Positions 8,120-17,596 are shown, counted from the first letter of the stretch. The stretch is DNA of 64,000 bases from an uncultured Flavobacteriaceae bacterium (GCA_905479065.1 CAJQLB010000003.1:117919-181918); one strand, 5' to 3'. Numbers and translations: made by a program. The notes: generated by a model from the sequence alone, not told the origin.

Positions 8120-8444
8120 TTATCTAAAAGGTATTGGTTAATAAAAAATGATTTATTTTACAAAGTTTTGATGATTCTGTTGTTATCCATTTTTCAATTA
8201 AAAAAACTAAAGTATCATTATTGTGATAAATAAATTTAATATTTAGTGTTTTATTTAGTAGAAAAAGCAAAAACAAAAAATAGCGCAAAAAGTAACAGTT
8301 ACAAAATTTGCGATACTTGGGAAGGGAATATGAGGTCAATAGAATCCAGTTGCACGTGTCTTTTTCCTCTTTAAAAACTAAAACTAATATTTAAGAATGA
8401 AGAAAGCGAATTCTCAAGGTATCACAATTTTAAATTAAAGAAAA
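8120..8444. other. Intergenic region without a recognised gene
   Basis: About 325 nt with low complexity and strong AT bias. A 71-codon minus-strand frame at 8124-8339 is open, but its product is a Phe/Leu-rich string typical of translated AT-rich spacer. No RNA gene or hairpin terminator is evident. Confidence 0.4.
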
Positions 8445-8828
8445 TTACTCTTCAATAAGCTTTTTACCATTAGCCTTAAAATCTTCACCCATACCAGAAA
8501 CATAGCCTTTAAAACTCATATCTTCAAAAGTACCGGTCACATCAAAATCTATCTGTTGATAATAAAAAGTTCCTGACATTTTTTGTTCAATAATTTCAAA
8601 ATCATCTAATTCAAAAGATCCCATATCAGAGCTTAATGTACCTGAGTAATTTCCATCTTCCATCATGGAAATAACGAGATTAGTGGCAATGTCACCCTGC
8701 GGTGTGTCTTCTATCAATAGGCTCCAATTCCCAATATAAGGATCTACTTTAATAGTTTTTTTTAAAGAGCCACAACTAAAAACAACAATAAGGGCAATTA
8801 ATCCTAAAAACACTTGTGATTTTTTCAT
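8445..8828 (-). CDS. Small lipoprotein of unknown function
   Basis: This 127-aa protein has a lipoprotein signal peptide: Lys-rich start, hydrophobic stretch, and lipobox FSC with the modified Cys at residue 19. It would therefore be membrane-anchored after signal peptidase II cleavage. The mature part looks like a small beta-sandwich of alternating strands: IGNWSLLIEDTP, NLVISMMEDGNYSGTL, FYYQQIDFDVTGTF. That pattern is common in lipocalin-like or DUF-type single-domain Bacteroidota lipoproteins, but I cannot name the family. It is monocistronic with a promoter-like box 23 nt upstream, and no neighbour suggests a function. Confidence 0.8.
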   Translation of the reverse strand: MKKSQVFLGLIALIVVFSCGSLKKTIKVDPYIGNWSLLIEDTPQGDIATNLVISMMEDGNYSGTLSSDMGSFELDDFEIIEQKMSGTFYYQQIDFDVTGTFEDMSFKGYVSGMGEDFKANGKKLIEE

Positions 8829-8850
8829 TTAAATATATGTTTGTTTCAAA

Positions 8851-8858
8851 CGAAAGTA
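8851..8858 (-). promoter_or_regulatory. Promoter-like -7 box for the 127-aa lipoprotein gene
   Basis: Minus-strand TACTTTCG differs from TAnnTTTG at one position and lies 22 nt before the ATG. Confidence 0.3.
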
Positions 8859-8986
8859 CAAAACTCTGAGAAATTGGAACATGTTTGACCAAGCAAAATT
8901 TTTTGTAATGAATTTGATGGTTTCTTTTTCTGAATGAGCTTTAATATCGTAATTTTGATATGTAAGTGTTAAATTATTTATAGGTT

Positions 8987-10183
8987 ATGCCAGGATTTGA
9001 ATTGTTCGGAAATGAGGAAAGAAAGGAATTAAATGATGTTATAGAAACAGGGGTTTTAATGCGCTATGGTTTTGAAAACATGCGTCAAAATATTTGGAAA
9101 GCAAGGGAACTTGAACAAGCATTAGAGCAAACCCTTCAAGTCAAGCATGCTCAATTAGTATCAAGTGGTACTGCTGCAGTTTCAGTTGCTTTGGCCTCTG
9201 CTGGAATTGGAGCGGGAGATGAGGTTATCATGCCTACATTTACATTTGTAGCAAGTTTTGAGGCCATATTAATGTTAGGAGCAATCCCGATTCTTGTAGA
9301 TATTGATGACACACTGACTTTAGATATAAAGAAAGTTGAAAATGCAATTACAAACAATACAAAAGCAATTATGCCTGTGCACATGTGCGGAAGTATGGCA
9401 AATTTGGGTGCTCTAAAGGATATTTGTAAAAAAAATCAATTAACATTGATAGAGGATGCGTGTCAAGCCATAGGGGGGACATATGATGGAAAGCCTTTAG
9501 GAAGTATCGGTGATATTGGTTGTTTTTCTTTCGATTTTGTAAAAACGATCACATGTGGTGAAGGTGGTGCTATTGTTACCAACAATGAATTATACAAATT
9601 AAACGCTGATCATTTTAGTGATCACGGCCATGATCATTCGGGAAATGATCGAGGCAAGGAATTACATCCTTTTTTGGGATACAATTTTAGGATTTCAGAA
9701 TTACACGCTGCAGTAGGTTTAGCACAAGTTCGACGTTTAAAAGAGGTTATTGCCTTGCAAAAAAAATATTATACGATCATTAGGGATGTTTTATCAAAGA
9801 TACCCCAAGTTACATTTAGATCTGTTCCAGTAGGGGGAGAAGAAAGTTATGCATTTCTTAATTTCTTTTTACCAAATATAGAAATGACTAGACAGGTGTC
9901 AAAGTCGTTTAAGGAAAGTAACATTGATGCTTGTTTTCATTACTATGACAATAATTGGCATTACATAAGGAAATGGCAGCATTTATCAGAAATTAAAAGT
10001 TTATATCCTCTGTCGCAAGAGGTCGTAAAAGGTTTGAGACAACTAAAGAATAAGACTTTTTCACAATCAGATCATTACATTGGTCGTAATTTATCTTGTT
10101 TAATTAAGTTGTCATGGACTGAACAAGAAGTTCAAGCGCGTGCTTTAAACATGGCAAATTGCATAAAAATACACTGTATTTAA
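8987..10183 (+). CDS. DegT/DnrJ/EryC1-type PLP-dependent aminotransferase
   Basis: This 398-aa enzyme belongs to the DegT/DnrJ/EryC1/StrS sugar aminotransferase family. Visible features are SSGTAAVSVALASAGIGAGDEV (about 59-80, the cofactor-phosphate region), PTFTFVAS, the EDACQAIGGTYDGKPLG segment with PLP-ring Asp157, and FSFDFVKTITCGEGG with Schiff-base Lys186, followed by GYNFRISELHAA. Such enzymes transfer an amino group from glutamate to a keto-sugar, usually for surface polysaccharide or glycan precursors. Oddly, it is not in a polysaccharide cluster: it stands alone, converging on ribBA with a 4-bp overlap of stop codons. Its sugar substrate is unknown, and another ketone cannot be excluded. 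Confidence 0.88.
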   Translation: MPGFELFGNEERKELNDVIETGVLMRYGFENMRQNIWKARELEQALEQTLQVKHAQLVSSGTAAVSVALASAGIGAGDEVIMPTFTFVASFEAILMLGAIPILVDIDDTLTLDIKKVENAITNNTKAIMPVHMCGSMANLGALKDICKKNQLTLIEDACQAIGGTYDGKPLGSIGDIGCFSFDFVKTITCGEGGAIVTNNELYKLNADHFSDHGHDHSGNDRGKELHPFLGYNFRISELHAAVGLAQVRRLKEVIALQKKYYTIIRDVLSKIPQVTFRSVPVGGEESYAFLNFFLPNIEMTRQVSKSFKESNIDACFHYYDNNWHYIRKWQHLSEIKSLYPLSQEVVKGLRQLKNKTFSQSDHYIGRNLSCLIKLSWTEQEVQARALNMANCIKIHCI

Positions 10184-11340
10184 TAACGCACGTAGTCCAT
10201 AATTTCTAGTCCGTAACCAATGATTCCAACGCGTTTGGTTTGTGCGCTGTTAGAAATTAATAGAAGCTTATGGATGTTGAGGTCATGTAATATTTGAGCA
10301 CCAATACCAAAATCTCTAGAATCCATTTCTATCGCTGGCGATTTAACGACCGTGCCTTTTATCTGTGTCTTGTTTAGGATATTAAGTCTGCTTAACAAAT
10401 TCATTGATTGGCTTTGTTGATTAATGAAAACTATAGCTCCCTTACCAGCATCATTAACCCGCTTAAACATGCTATCTAATTTCTTGTCTGCATTGTTTGT
10501 TAGCGTGCCTAAAATATCATTATTAATAAGGGTAGAATTAATACGGGTAAGGACCGGTTCATTAATATCCCATACTCCTTTTGTAAGTGCTATATGTATT
10601 TGATTATTAGTTGTTTGCTTGTACGCTCTTAAACGATAACTTCCAAATCTAGTTTCAATTTGAAAGTCTTCCTTTTTCTCAATTAAAGAATCGTGTTCCA
10701 TGCGATAGGCAACTAAATCTTCAATTGAAATAATTTTTAGATTGAATCTTTCGGCAACGATCATGAGCTCAGGTAAACGTGCCATAGTACCATCTTCGTT
10801 CATGATTTCCACAATGACTCCTGCGGGCTCAAGTCCAGCAAGTCTTGCAAAATCAATAGCAGCTTCTGTATGGCCAGTACGACGTAACACACCTCCTTGT
10901 TTTGCAACTAATGGGAAAATATGTCCAGGTCTTGCTAAATCAAAACTCTTAGTGGTGGGGTTAATTAGTGCTTGAATTGTTTTTGAACGATCCGCAGCAG
11001 AAATTCCTGTAGTAACGCCGTTACCTCTTAAATCAACCGAGACAGTAAATGCTGTTTCCATCGGATCTGTATTATTATGAACCATCATGTTAAGATCTAA
11101 TGATTTGCAACGGTCTTCGGTTAGTGGGGCACATATTAACCCACGTCCGTGTGTTGCCATAAAGTTGATCATTTCTGGAGTAATTTTACTAGCGGCCGCT
11201 AAAAAATCACCTTCGTTTTCTCTATTCTCGTCATCGACAACAATTATAATTTTACCTAAACGAATATCATTGATTGCTTCCTCAATGGTGTTGAGTTGTA
11301 TGTTATTTGTATCATTAACGCTGTCTGACTCCATACTCAT
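10180..11340 (-). CDS. ribB: Dihydroxybutanone-phosphate synthase with degenerate GTP cyclohydrolase II domain
   Basis: This 386-aa RibBA-architecture protein belongs to riboflavin biosynthesis. Residues 1-215 form a complete 3,4-dihydroxy-2-butanone-4-phosphate synthase: DDENRENEGDF (36-46), HGRGLICAPL, ARPGHIFPL, and RRTGHTEAA with His157. This domain makes the four-carbon unit from ribulose 5-phosphate. The C-terminal half (about 225-386) keeps the length and fold pattern of GTP cyclohydrolase II but lacks the zinc-binding Cys residues and the 'SE.LTGDvfgS.RCDCG' region; the aligned stretch reads VWDINEPVLTRINSTL. The second activity is therefore very probably lost, and a separate RibA should exist elsewhere. 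It is the last gene of the ftsK-lolA-lptFG-ribBA run, 37 nt after lptFG. Confidence 0.9.
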   Translation of the reverse strand: MSMESDSVNDTNNIQLNTIEEAINDIRLGKIIIVVDDENRENEGDFLAAASKITPEMINFMATHGRGLICAPLTEDRCKSLDLNMMVHNNTDPMETAFTVSVDLRGNGVTTGISAADRSKTIQALINPTTKSFDLARPGHIFPLVAKQGGVLRRTGHTEAAIDFARLAGLEPAGVIVEIMNEDGTMARLPELMIVAERFNLKIISIEDLVAYRMEHDSLIEKKEDFQIETRFGSYRLRAYKQTTNNQIHIALTKGVWDINEPVLTRINSTLINNDILGTLTNNADKKLDSMFKRVNDAGKGAIVFINQQSQSMNLLSRLNILNKTQIKGTVVKSPAIEMDSRDFGIGAQILHDLNIHKLLLISNSAQTKRVGIIGYGLEIMDYVRY

Positions 11341-11377
11341 ATTAAATTTTCAATTCAAAGATATAGTAAAAAATAAG

Positions 11378-13363
11378 CTATTTAATCTGTTTTAAGTCTT
11401 CTTTAATTTTTTGATTAAAATATAAAACGTACAAGAAATATAAAGGAATTCCCAAGATGATAAAAATAATACTATGCGTAATCACTTTTTTATTGAGAGT
11501 TTTGTAAAAATTAGACTGACTTATAATGGTTTTAATAAAAGCTATAATGTAAAATAGCGTTGTGAAAACACCAATTCCAATCAAAATTTTGCCAATGATA
11601 GGAAAATTATTGTTGTTTAAAATACCACCACTAAGAAGCATAACGATAGAGACTCCATAAAATAGTAGTCCGATTTTGGAGTTGTCATCATAATTGTTTT
11701 TAAAACGTAGCGCGCTCTCATAAGTCACATTGACTAAATTACCACCAAAGCGCAATTCTTGTTCACTCACTCCTCGCGAATTTAAAATGTGTAAAGCTGT
11801 ATTCTTGTAAGTGCTACCCAAACCGTATTGGCGATAGTTTTTTAATACATCAATTAGTTTTTTGTTAGAATATTCATTTAGTTGAAAGAAAGCTTCAGAA
11901 TTTTCATCGAAAACTTTTAAGGTTGGGGTTTTATCGATTTGTGTTCTTTGAATTAATTTTTTGAAAGGAATGAATATGGCATCAAGATCTAAAAGGCTGC
12001 GATCTTTTGTAGCTCTACTAGTCAGATATATACTAATTGGTAGCATGATAAGAGTAGATAGCCATGACGCTATCATTGGGTTGAGGCTATTGTCTTCTGC
12101 ACTGTTTTTAGCGAAAATTCCTATAAAATGATAGGTCAAGAAAAATGAGATTGCAATAATGATAGGCAAACCAATCCCGCCTTTTTTTATGAGGGCACCT
12201 AGAGGTGCTCCAATGAAAAATAAAATAATACAGGCGATGGCTATTGCAAACTTCTCATGCAAGGCTATGGTATGCATATTAATTTTTTTTTGACTTTGAA
12301 AAAAGGACTTTTGCTTAATGGCAATGATTTGATTAGTGCTATTTACAGCATTTATTGCGAGCTCTAAAAGCTGTACTTTTTTTTTGTTGGGAAATAAACC
12401 AATAAAGTCTTTGTCTTCAAATACTTTATCTTCTACAGGTTTGATGTTCAAATGCAAGGTTGAGGCTGTAGATCTATTATACATACTCGTGCTAAAATTT
12501 CCGTACTCAATATTTTGTTGAACATTTAGAGAGTCGATGGTGTAATCTAGGTCCCTTACACCGAGCATAGTATATTTATTGTTGAAATTATTTTGATTGT
12601 CAAAATCAACATTATTAATGGCCTCTAGATTTATGTTTAGCGTAAGTTTTTTATAATCACTTTTTACATTTGGGTACTTTCTTTTCTCTTCAAGTTTTTT
12701 TGGCTGTAAATCATCATAATAATTGCCGTTGTAAAGTACCAATTGTAGAATATCTGAATCTTCAGTACTGGTAAGCTCACCGGTTTCTGCAATGTAAACG
12801 GTATGATTACCTGGTAAATTTCCTTTTTTTTGATGAATGATAACACTATCTAAATACTGCCCGCGATCACCTCTTTTTCCATCTACCTTTATGTTGATGT
12901 TTCCTATTTGATTGAACTGCCCTTCAGCAATAATCATTGCTGGTTTTACTTTGGCGATGTTACGTCTTAGATTATGAAAACTCAGCTCTGCTGCTGGTAT
13001 GACATTGTTAGCAAAAAAAAACGTCAATATAGATAAGCCAACAATAAAAACACTTAATCCACGCATGGCCCGTTGCAAGGAAATACCCGTTGATTTCATA
13101 GCTGCAAATTCATAGTTTTCAGCAAAACCGCCAAAAACCATTATGGAGGCGAGTAGAATAGTGAGTGGTAATACCAAGACTACCAATCTCGGTGTGACAA
13201 ACAGCAAAAATTTACCAATGATGTCAATTTCGAGATCTTTACCCGCTAATTCAGTAATATATAACCAAACAGATTGCAAAACAAAAATCAGCATAAGTAT
13301 GATAAACACACTGAAAAAGGTTTTTAAATAAGTGGTAAGTATGTATCTATCTAGCAGTTTCAA
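11378..13363 (-). CDS. LptF/LptG-family lipopolysaccharide export permease
   Basis: This 661-aa inner-membrane protein belongs to the YjgP/YjgQ (LptF/LptG) family, which with LptB2C extracts lipopolysaccharide from the inner membrane. It has the N-terminal LLDRYILTTYLKTFF coupling helix, three membrane segments in the first 130 residues, a large periplasmic beta-jellyroll (about 150-330), then three more helices including the conserved small-residue motif IGAPLGALIKKGGIGLP. An extra C-terminal region of roughly 200 residues carries further membrane segments and is longer than in proteobacterial homologues. The initiation codon is TTG at 13363: an in-frame TAG lies just upstream and no ATG fits. 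It is 9 nt downstream of lolA, so the envelope-transport genes are coupled. Confidence 0.9.
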   Translation of the reverse strand: MKLLDRYILTTYLKTFFSVFIILMLIFVLQSVWLYITELAGKDLEIDIIGKFLLFVTPRLVVLVLPLTILLASIMVFGGFAENYEFAAMKSTGISLQRAMRGLSVFIVGLSILTFFFANNVIPAAELSFHNLRRNIAKVKPAMIIAEGQFNQIGNINIKVDGKRGDRGQYLDSVIIHQKKGNLPGNHTVYIAETGELTSTEDSDILQLVLYNGNYYDDLQPKKLEEKRKYPNVKSDYKKLTLNINLEAINNVDFDNQNNFNNKYTMLGVRDLDYTIDSLNVQQNIEYGNFSTSMYNRSTASTLHLNIKPVEDKVFEDKDFIGLFPNKKKVQLLELAINAVNSTNQIIAIKQKSFFQSQKKINMHTIALHEKFAIAIACIILFFIGAPLGALIKKGGIGLPIIIAISFFLTYHFIGIFAKNSAEDNSLNPMIASWLSTLIMLPISIYLTSRATKDRSLLDLDAIFIPFKKLIQRTQIDKTPTLKVFDENSEAFFQLNEYSNKKLIDVLKNYRQYGLGSTYKNTALHILNSRGVSEQELRFGGNLVNVTYESALRFKNNYDDNSKIGLLFYGVSIVMLLSGGILNNNNFPIIGKILIGIGVFTTLFYIIAFIKTIISQSNFYKTLNKKVITHSIIFIILGIPLYFLYVLYFNQKIKEDLKQIK

Positions 13364-13372
13364 GAGTAAAGA

Positions 13373-14008
13373 CTAGTCAATTTTATTGATGTAATATTCG
13401 CTGTATTTCTTATCATCAAAAGTAAATAAGCTTTTTGATAATGCTTGATTTGTTTTAAAAGAATTAACAGTCAATATTGTTTTTGTTTTATTTGAACCAA
13501 TCTCGATGAGGTTGTGAATATGATAAGTTTTTATGTCAATACCCAATAATATATGATCAATTTCAGAGTCACTATCAATCGGATTCATTTTAATATACTG
13601 TATTTTTCTTCCTTTAATAGTTTGTATAATATCCATTTTAAAAGTATAGCCCTCTTTGTAAAACGATAACATTTTACTTGGTGTTATGGTGCTATCATCC
13701 TCAGAATTTTCAGATGAAATAGTAACCTCTTCGTCTTCAGGGCTGATAGAGTATAATGTTTTACCATCATAAATCCTTGTAATATCCATAATGTTTAGCA
13801 CATATTTGTCTCCTTGCATTGTCACCTTACCACGTGTTTCTTGATTGATGTCTTCTTCAATATTGATGAGTGCATATTTAAATGAAATCACAATATTATC
13901 GTAACTTTCTACCTTTGATGAGACATCATTTAACAGAAGTTCAGCTTCACTTTGACCAGATAATACATGACTCGTGATTAAAAAAAATAGGATATAAATT
14001 TTTTTCAT
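13373..14008 (-). CDS. lolA: LolA-like outer-membrane lipoprotein carrier
   Basis: This 211-aa secreted protein has an N-terminal signal peptide (Lys-rich start, hydrophobic stretch, cleavage near the Ser-Gly-Gln-Ser site at about 17-20). The mature sequence follows the LolA/LolB-like pattern: ISFKYALINIEEDINQETRGKVTMQGDKYVLN, summarised as paired strands forming the lipoprotein-binding beta-sheet, then IYDGKTLYSISP and a later FKTNQALSKSLFTFD element. LolA is the periplasmic chaperone moving lipoproteins from the LolCDE complex to the outer membrane. The location between ftsK (9 nt upstream) and lptFG (9 nt downstream) is a familiar flavobacterial arrangement and supports the call. Confidence 0.85.
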   Translation of the reverse strand: MKKIYILFFLITSHVLSGQSEAELLLNDVSSKVESYDNIVISFKYALINIEEDINQETRGKVTMQGDKYVLNIMDITRIYDGKTLYSISPEDEEVTISSENSEDDSTITPSKMLSFYKEGYTFKMDIIQTIKGRKIQYIKMNPIDSDSEIDHILLGIDIKTYHIHNLIEIGSNKTKTILTVNSFKTNQALSKSLFTFDDKKYSEYYINKID

Positions 14009-14017
14009 TGTGTTCTC

Positions 14018-16444
14018 TTAAAGATTATTTTTTTCATTCTCTAGCAGGTGGTCTAACGCTTGCAAATCTGTTACTAGCACCTGTCTCGCTTTACTTCCTT
14101 CAAAATGTCCTACAATACCTGCCGCTTCCAGTTGGTCTATAAGTCTTCCAGCACGATTGTAGCCTAGTTTTAATTTTCTTTGTAATAGCGACGCTGATCC
14201 TTGTTGTGCAATAACAATCAATTCTGCAGCTTCACGAAATAACTTGTCTCTTTCAGATATATCAATATCAATTCCTGTGCCACTATCTTCAGCCACATAT
14301 TCAGGCAACAGATATGCATCTGGATAGGCTTTTTGAGCACCTATGTAATCAGTGATGCGTTCAACCTCAGGCGTATCTACAAAGGCACACTGAATTCTAA
14401 TTAAATCATTTCCTTGAGTGTATAGCATATCACCACGACCAATCAATTGATCTGCCCCTGAACCATCCAAAATTGTTCGAGAGTCAATTTTTGATGTAAC
14501 TCGAAAGGCAATTCTTGCAGGGAAATTAGCTTTAATTAAACCGGTAATCACGTTGACTGAAGGGCGTTGTGTCGCAATAATTAAGTGAATTCCTATGGCT
14601 CTTGCTAATTGGGCTAATCGCGCTATCGGTGCTTCCACTTCTTTTCCAGCCGTCATTATTAAATCAGCAAATTCATCAACTACCAAAACAATGTAAGGTA
14701 AAAATCGATGACCGTCATTAGGATTTAATTTTCGGTTTTTAAACTTTTCGTTATACTCAGCAATGTTTCTGCAAAATGCATTCTTCAGAAGATCGTAACG
14801 ATTGTCCATTTCTATACATAATGAGTTTAGCGTATTGATAACTTTGGTAGTATCGGTGATAATGGCCTCATCAGTATCTGGTAATTTTGCTAAATAGTGA
14901 CGTTCAATTTTGTTGAAAAGTGTCAATTCTACTTTCTTTGGATCTACCAGAACAAACTTTACTTCAGCAGGATGCTTTTTGTAAAGGAGGGACGTTAAAA
15001 CGGCGTTTAATCCGACAGATTTCCCCTGTCCTGTGGCACCAGCCATTAATAGATGAGGCATCTTAGCTAAGTCAACAACAAGAGTTTCATTACTGATAGT
15101 TTTACCGAGAGCAATTGGCAAATGCATCTCTGATTTTTGAAATTTTTGGGAAGCAATTACAGATCGCATTGAAACGACAGTTGCATTTTTGTTGGGAACT
15201 TCAATTCCGATAGTGCCCTTACCAGGAATCGGAGCTATGATACGAATACCTAAAGCAGATAATGATAAGGCAATGTCATCCTCTAAGTTTTTGATTTTAG
15301 AAATTCTTACACCAGCTTCTGGAACAATTTCATAGAGGGTTACCGTTGGGCCAATTGTTGCTTTAATACTTGCAATACCAATTTTATAGTTGCTCAAGGT
15401 GTCAACAATGCGATTTTTATTGTTTTCCAGTTCTTCTTGATTAATCGTGATACTTTCGCTGTCATATTTTTTTAGGAGATCAAGATTTGGAAATTGATAA
15501 TTACCTAGTTCTAGGGTAGGGTCAAAACGACCAAAATCTTCAACCAGCTTATCTGCCAGATTATCAGTTTCGGATTTTTCCTCTTTGACACTGGAAATTG
15601 TCATTTCTAAATCATCTTGCTCATCAAAATCATTTGTAGTCACAGTAATTTCAAGTTCCTTATCATTAATAGAATCATTATTTTTATCAAGTACTGAATG
15701 CTTTTTTATGTTTGGTTCTAAATTTTCTGTAGGAATTTCAAAGGCCGATTTAAAGGCATTGGCTTCTTCAGACAAACTGTTGTCAACTGGAATAATGGGA
15801 GTGCCGCTATCTGCCGCAGTGCTTTCAAAAAACTCTTTGTTGATCTCTTTTTTAGCTTTGCTGAAATACTTCGTAATATGTGCCACCGTGAATTTAAAAC
15901 GAATAGCAAAATAAAGAATGAGGCAAAAAAACAGCATCATGGAGACGCCTATAACTCCAATGTAGTCCATGAAAAAAGCAGATATTTCGTTCCCTATGAT
16001 GCCTCCTAAGAGCGTACTATTTGGTGAAATAAACCCAAACAAAATAGAACTCCATATCATGATTAACGTTCCCCAAAACCAATGCCTCCCTAACCGCGCT
16101 TTTTTGATATTTAGCAGCACATATATGCCAGAGATGAAGATTAACCCAGAAAACAGAAAGGAAGAAAGGCCAAAACCTCGTCTTACTAAAACATCGCTCG
16201 TCCAGGCACCAACTTTGTTTAACCAGTTTTCCGCTTTGATGTCCCTTGATGTAAATTCAGAAATGATACTTTGATCGGCATTGCCTGTAAAAAAATAAGA
16301 TATAAAGGACAGGCATAATAGGACTCCCATAATAATTAAAAAGCTTCCAAAAATCAATTTTTGTTGATTTGTTAAATTGTAGTCTTTGGACTTCTTATTG
16401 GATATTGATTTTTTTTTAGTTGTTTTAGTCTTTTTTTGAGCCAT
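14018..16444 (-). CDS. ftsK: FtsK/SpoIIIE DNA translocase
   Basis: This 808-aa septal DNA pump clears and resolves chromosome termini at division, working with XerC/XerD at dif. The basic N terminus is followed by about four membrane helices (residues 30-190), then an acidic low-complexity linker to about 330, much shorter than in Escherichia coli. The motor follows, with Walker A AGATGQGKSVGLN near 475-487 and Walker B IVLVVDEFADL. The C-terminal gamma winged helix is AELIVIAQQGSASLLQRKL onward, the part that reads orienting DNA motifs and activates XerD. It is the first gene of the operon with lolA, lptFG and ribBA, and a perfect -7 box lies upstream. Confidence 0.96.
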   Translation of the reverse strand: MAQKKTKTTKKKSISNKKSKDYNLTNQQKLIFGSFLIIMGVLLCLSFISYFFTGNADQSIISEFTSRDIKAENWLNKVGAWTSDVLVRRGFGLSSFLFSGLIFISGIYVLLNIKKARLGRHWFWGTLIMIWSSILFGFISPNSTLLGGIIGNEISAFFMDYIGVIGVSMMLFFCLILYFAIRFKFTVAHITKYFSKAKKEINKEFFESTAADSGTPIIPVDNSLSEEANAFKSAFEIPTENLEPNIKKHSVLDKNNDSINDKELEITVTTNDFDEQDDLEMTISSVKEEKSETDNLADKLVEDFGRFDPTLELGNYQFPNLDLLKKYDSESITINQEELENNKNRIVDTLSNYKIGIASIKATIGPTVTLYEIVPEAGVRISKIKNLEDDIALSLSALGIRIIAPIPGKGTIGIEVPNKNATVVSMRSVIASQKFQKSEMHLPIALGKTISNETLVVDLAKMPHLLMAGATGQGKSVGLNAVLTSLLYKKHPAEVKFVLVDPKKVELTLFNKIERHYLAKLPDTDEAIITDTTKVINTLNSLCIEMDNRYDLLKNAFCRNIAEYNEKFKNRKLNPNDGHRFLPYIVLVVDEFADLIMTAGKEVEAPIARLAQLARAIGIHLIIATQRPSVNVITGLIKANFPARIAFRVTSKIDSRTILDGSGADQLIGRGDMLYTQGNDLIRIQCAFVDTPEVERITDYIGAQKAYPDAYLLPEYVAEDSGTGIDIDISERDKLFREAAELIVIAQQGSASLLQRKLKLGYNRAGRLIDQLEAAGIVGHFEGSKARQVLVTDLQALDHLLENEKNNL

Positions 16445-16463
16445 TAAAACGAATTAAGTAATA

Positions 16464-16471
16464 CAAAAGTA
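16464..16471 (-). promoter_or_regulatory. Bacteroidota -7 box for the ftsK operon
   Basis: Minus-strand TACTTTTG is a perfect TAnnTTTG match, 19 nt before the ftsK ATG. No good -33 TTG is found. Confidence 0.45.
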
Positions 16472-16996
16472 CAAATTACAATTGTTTATCCTACATGTTC
16501 AAAAATTTAATAATTTTAGGTAAACAAATACCAATACCAGTACTTAATCTGGTGGCTTCGTAAATTAAAATAGCGCCAGTTACTAAATTTTTAATTTTTT
16601 AATATTTACATGCTATTTTGGATGAATGCCATCAGTTAACTTTTCAATGGGTTTTTTTTGAAAGCTTCCAAAGATAGCACACCTGTCAAAATCAAAGTTT
16701 AAAGGAGCTATTGGGTAGCAGATAATTATAAGTATATTCCTCACAAAACTATTAAAATTCCAAGGAACACGCGTAATTTACGTGATTTTTGTAGAAATTA
16801 ATAATTCAATGTCGATGAGCCTACAAGCCATACTTTAAATTCGTTGTGGAGAGAACAAGGGAATAGCTTTCATACTTATATAAAATCTTAAGTTCGACTC
16901 TTTGAAAGTAATCAAATCGAAGTTTTAACCAATCTTAATTGACCTACTGAAAGTTAAAGTTATTATAATGTGAAATCATATTGTTTAATGTTTATA
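16472..16996. other. Intergenic region between divergent ftsK and the fasciclin gene
   Basis: About 525 nt with many stops in all frames. A small hairpin, ACCAGT/ATCTGGT, lies at 16535-16552, and an 11-mer ATACCAATACC at 16528-16538 recurs in another spacer at 48459-48469. I see no gene or recognisable RNA. Confidence 0.4.
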
Positions 16997-17004
16997 TAAC
17001 TTTG
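16997..17004 (+). promoter_or_regulatory. Bacteroidota -7 box for the fasciclin gene
   Basis: TAACTTTG is a perfect match, 21 nt before the ATG at 17026. It shows that the longer frame opening at 16981 overlaps the promoter and is not the real start. Confidence 0.5.
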
Positions 17005-17025
17005 TTAAACAAAAATAAAATAATT

Positions 17026-17547
17026 ATGAGATTCAAAAATTTTACAAAACTATCCTTAATGCTAATAGCGTTGTGGACATCATTAAGTGTTACAGCACAA
17101 GACAAAAACATTGTTGAAACAGCAATATCTTCACCTGATCATACCACCTTAGTTGCAGCAGTTAAGGCTGGTGACCTGGTAGGAGTGCTTTCGAGTGAAG
17201 GACCGTTTACAGTGTTCGCCCCAACAAACGAAGCATTTGCAAAGTTACCTGCAGGAACTGTTGAGACACTTCTAAAGCCAGAAAATCTGAAGCAATTACA
17301 AACGGTTTTAACGTACCATGTTGTTTCTGGAAAAGTTATGGCTAAAGACGTTGTTAACCTAATTAACAGTAACAATGGTAAAGTAGAAATTGCAACAGTA
17401 CAAGGAGGTAAATTAACAGCCATGCTAATGGATGGAGCAGTTTATCTTTCTGACGAAAACGGTAACAAATCCAAAGTTATCGCAACAGATTTGGACAACA
17501 CCAATGGTGTTATCCATGTGATTGATTCGGTAGTTTTACCTAAGTAA
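17026..17547 (+). CDS. Secreted fasciclin-domain protein
   Basis: This 173-aa protein has a signal peptide at about residues 1-24 ending in VTAQ. One fasciclin (FAS1) domain fills the rest: TLVAAVKAGDLVGVL, the H1 motif GPFTVFAPTNEAFAKLP, LQTVLTYHVVSGKV, and the H2-type ending NGVIHVIDSVVLPK. Single-domain FAS1 proteins are exported and often implicated in adhesion or surface association in bacteria, without enzymatic function. The ATG at 17026 is chosen because the upstream in-frame codons overlap a perfect -7 promoter box and would put a non-signal segment ahead of the signal peptide. It ends at a strong bidirectional terminator shared with tpx. Confidence 0.92.
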   Translation: MRFKNFTKLSLMLIALWTSLSVTAQDKNIVETAISSPDHTTLVAAVKAGDLVGVLSSEGPFTVFAPTNEAFAKLPAGTVETLLKPENLKQLQTVLTYHVVSGKVMAKDVVNLINSNNGKVEIATVQGGKLTAMLMDGAVYLSDENGNKSKVIATDLDNTNGVIHVIDSVVLPK

Positions 17548-17568
17548 AAAATTGAATTAATAGCACTT

Positions 17569-17596
17569 AAGCCTTTTCTAATGAAAAGGCTTTTTT
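17569..17596. terminator. Bidirectional terminator between fasciclin gene and tpx
   Basis: A perfect 10-bp stem AAGCCTTTTC/GAAAAGGCTT with TAAT loop (17569-17592) is followed by a T run. The reverse strand also has a U-rich tail. It serves the two convergent genes. Confidence 0.85.

Noticed and set aside
8124..8339. 71-codon minus-strand frame
   Set aside because: Phe/Leu-rich product typical of AT-rich spacer, no recognised family, and no promoter or operon context.
16981..17025. Upstream start for the fasciclin protein
   Set aside because: It overlaps a perfect TAACTTTG box and puts extra residues before the signal peptide.
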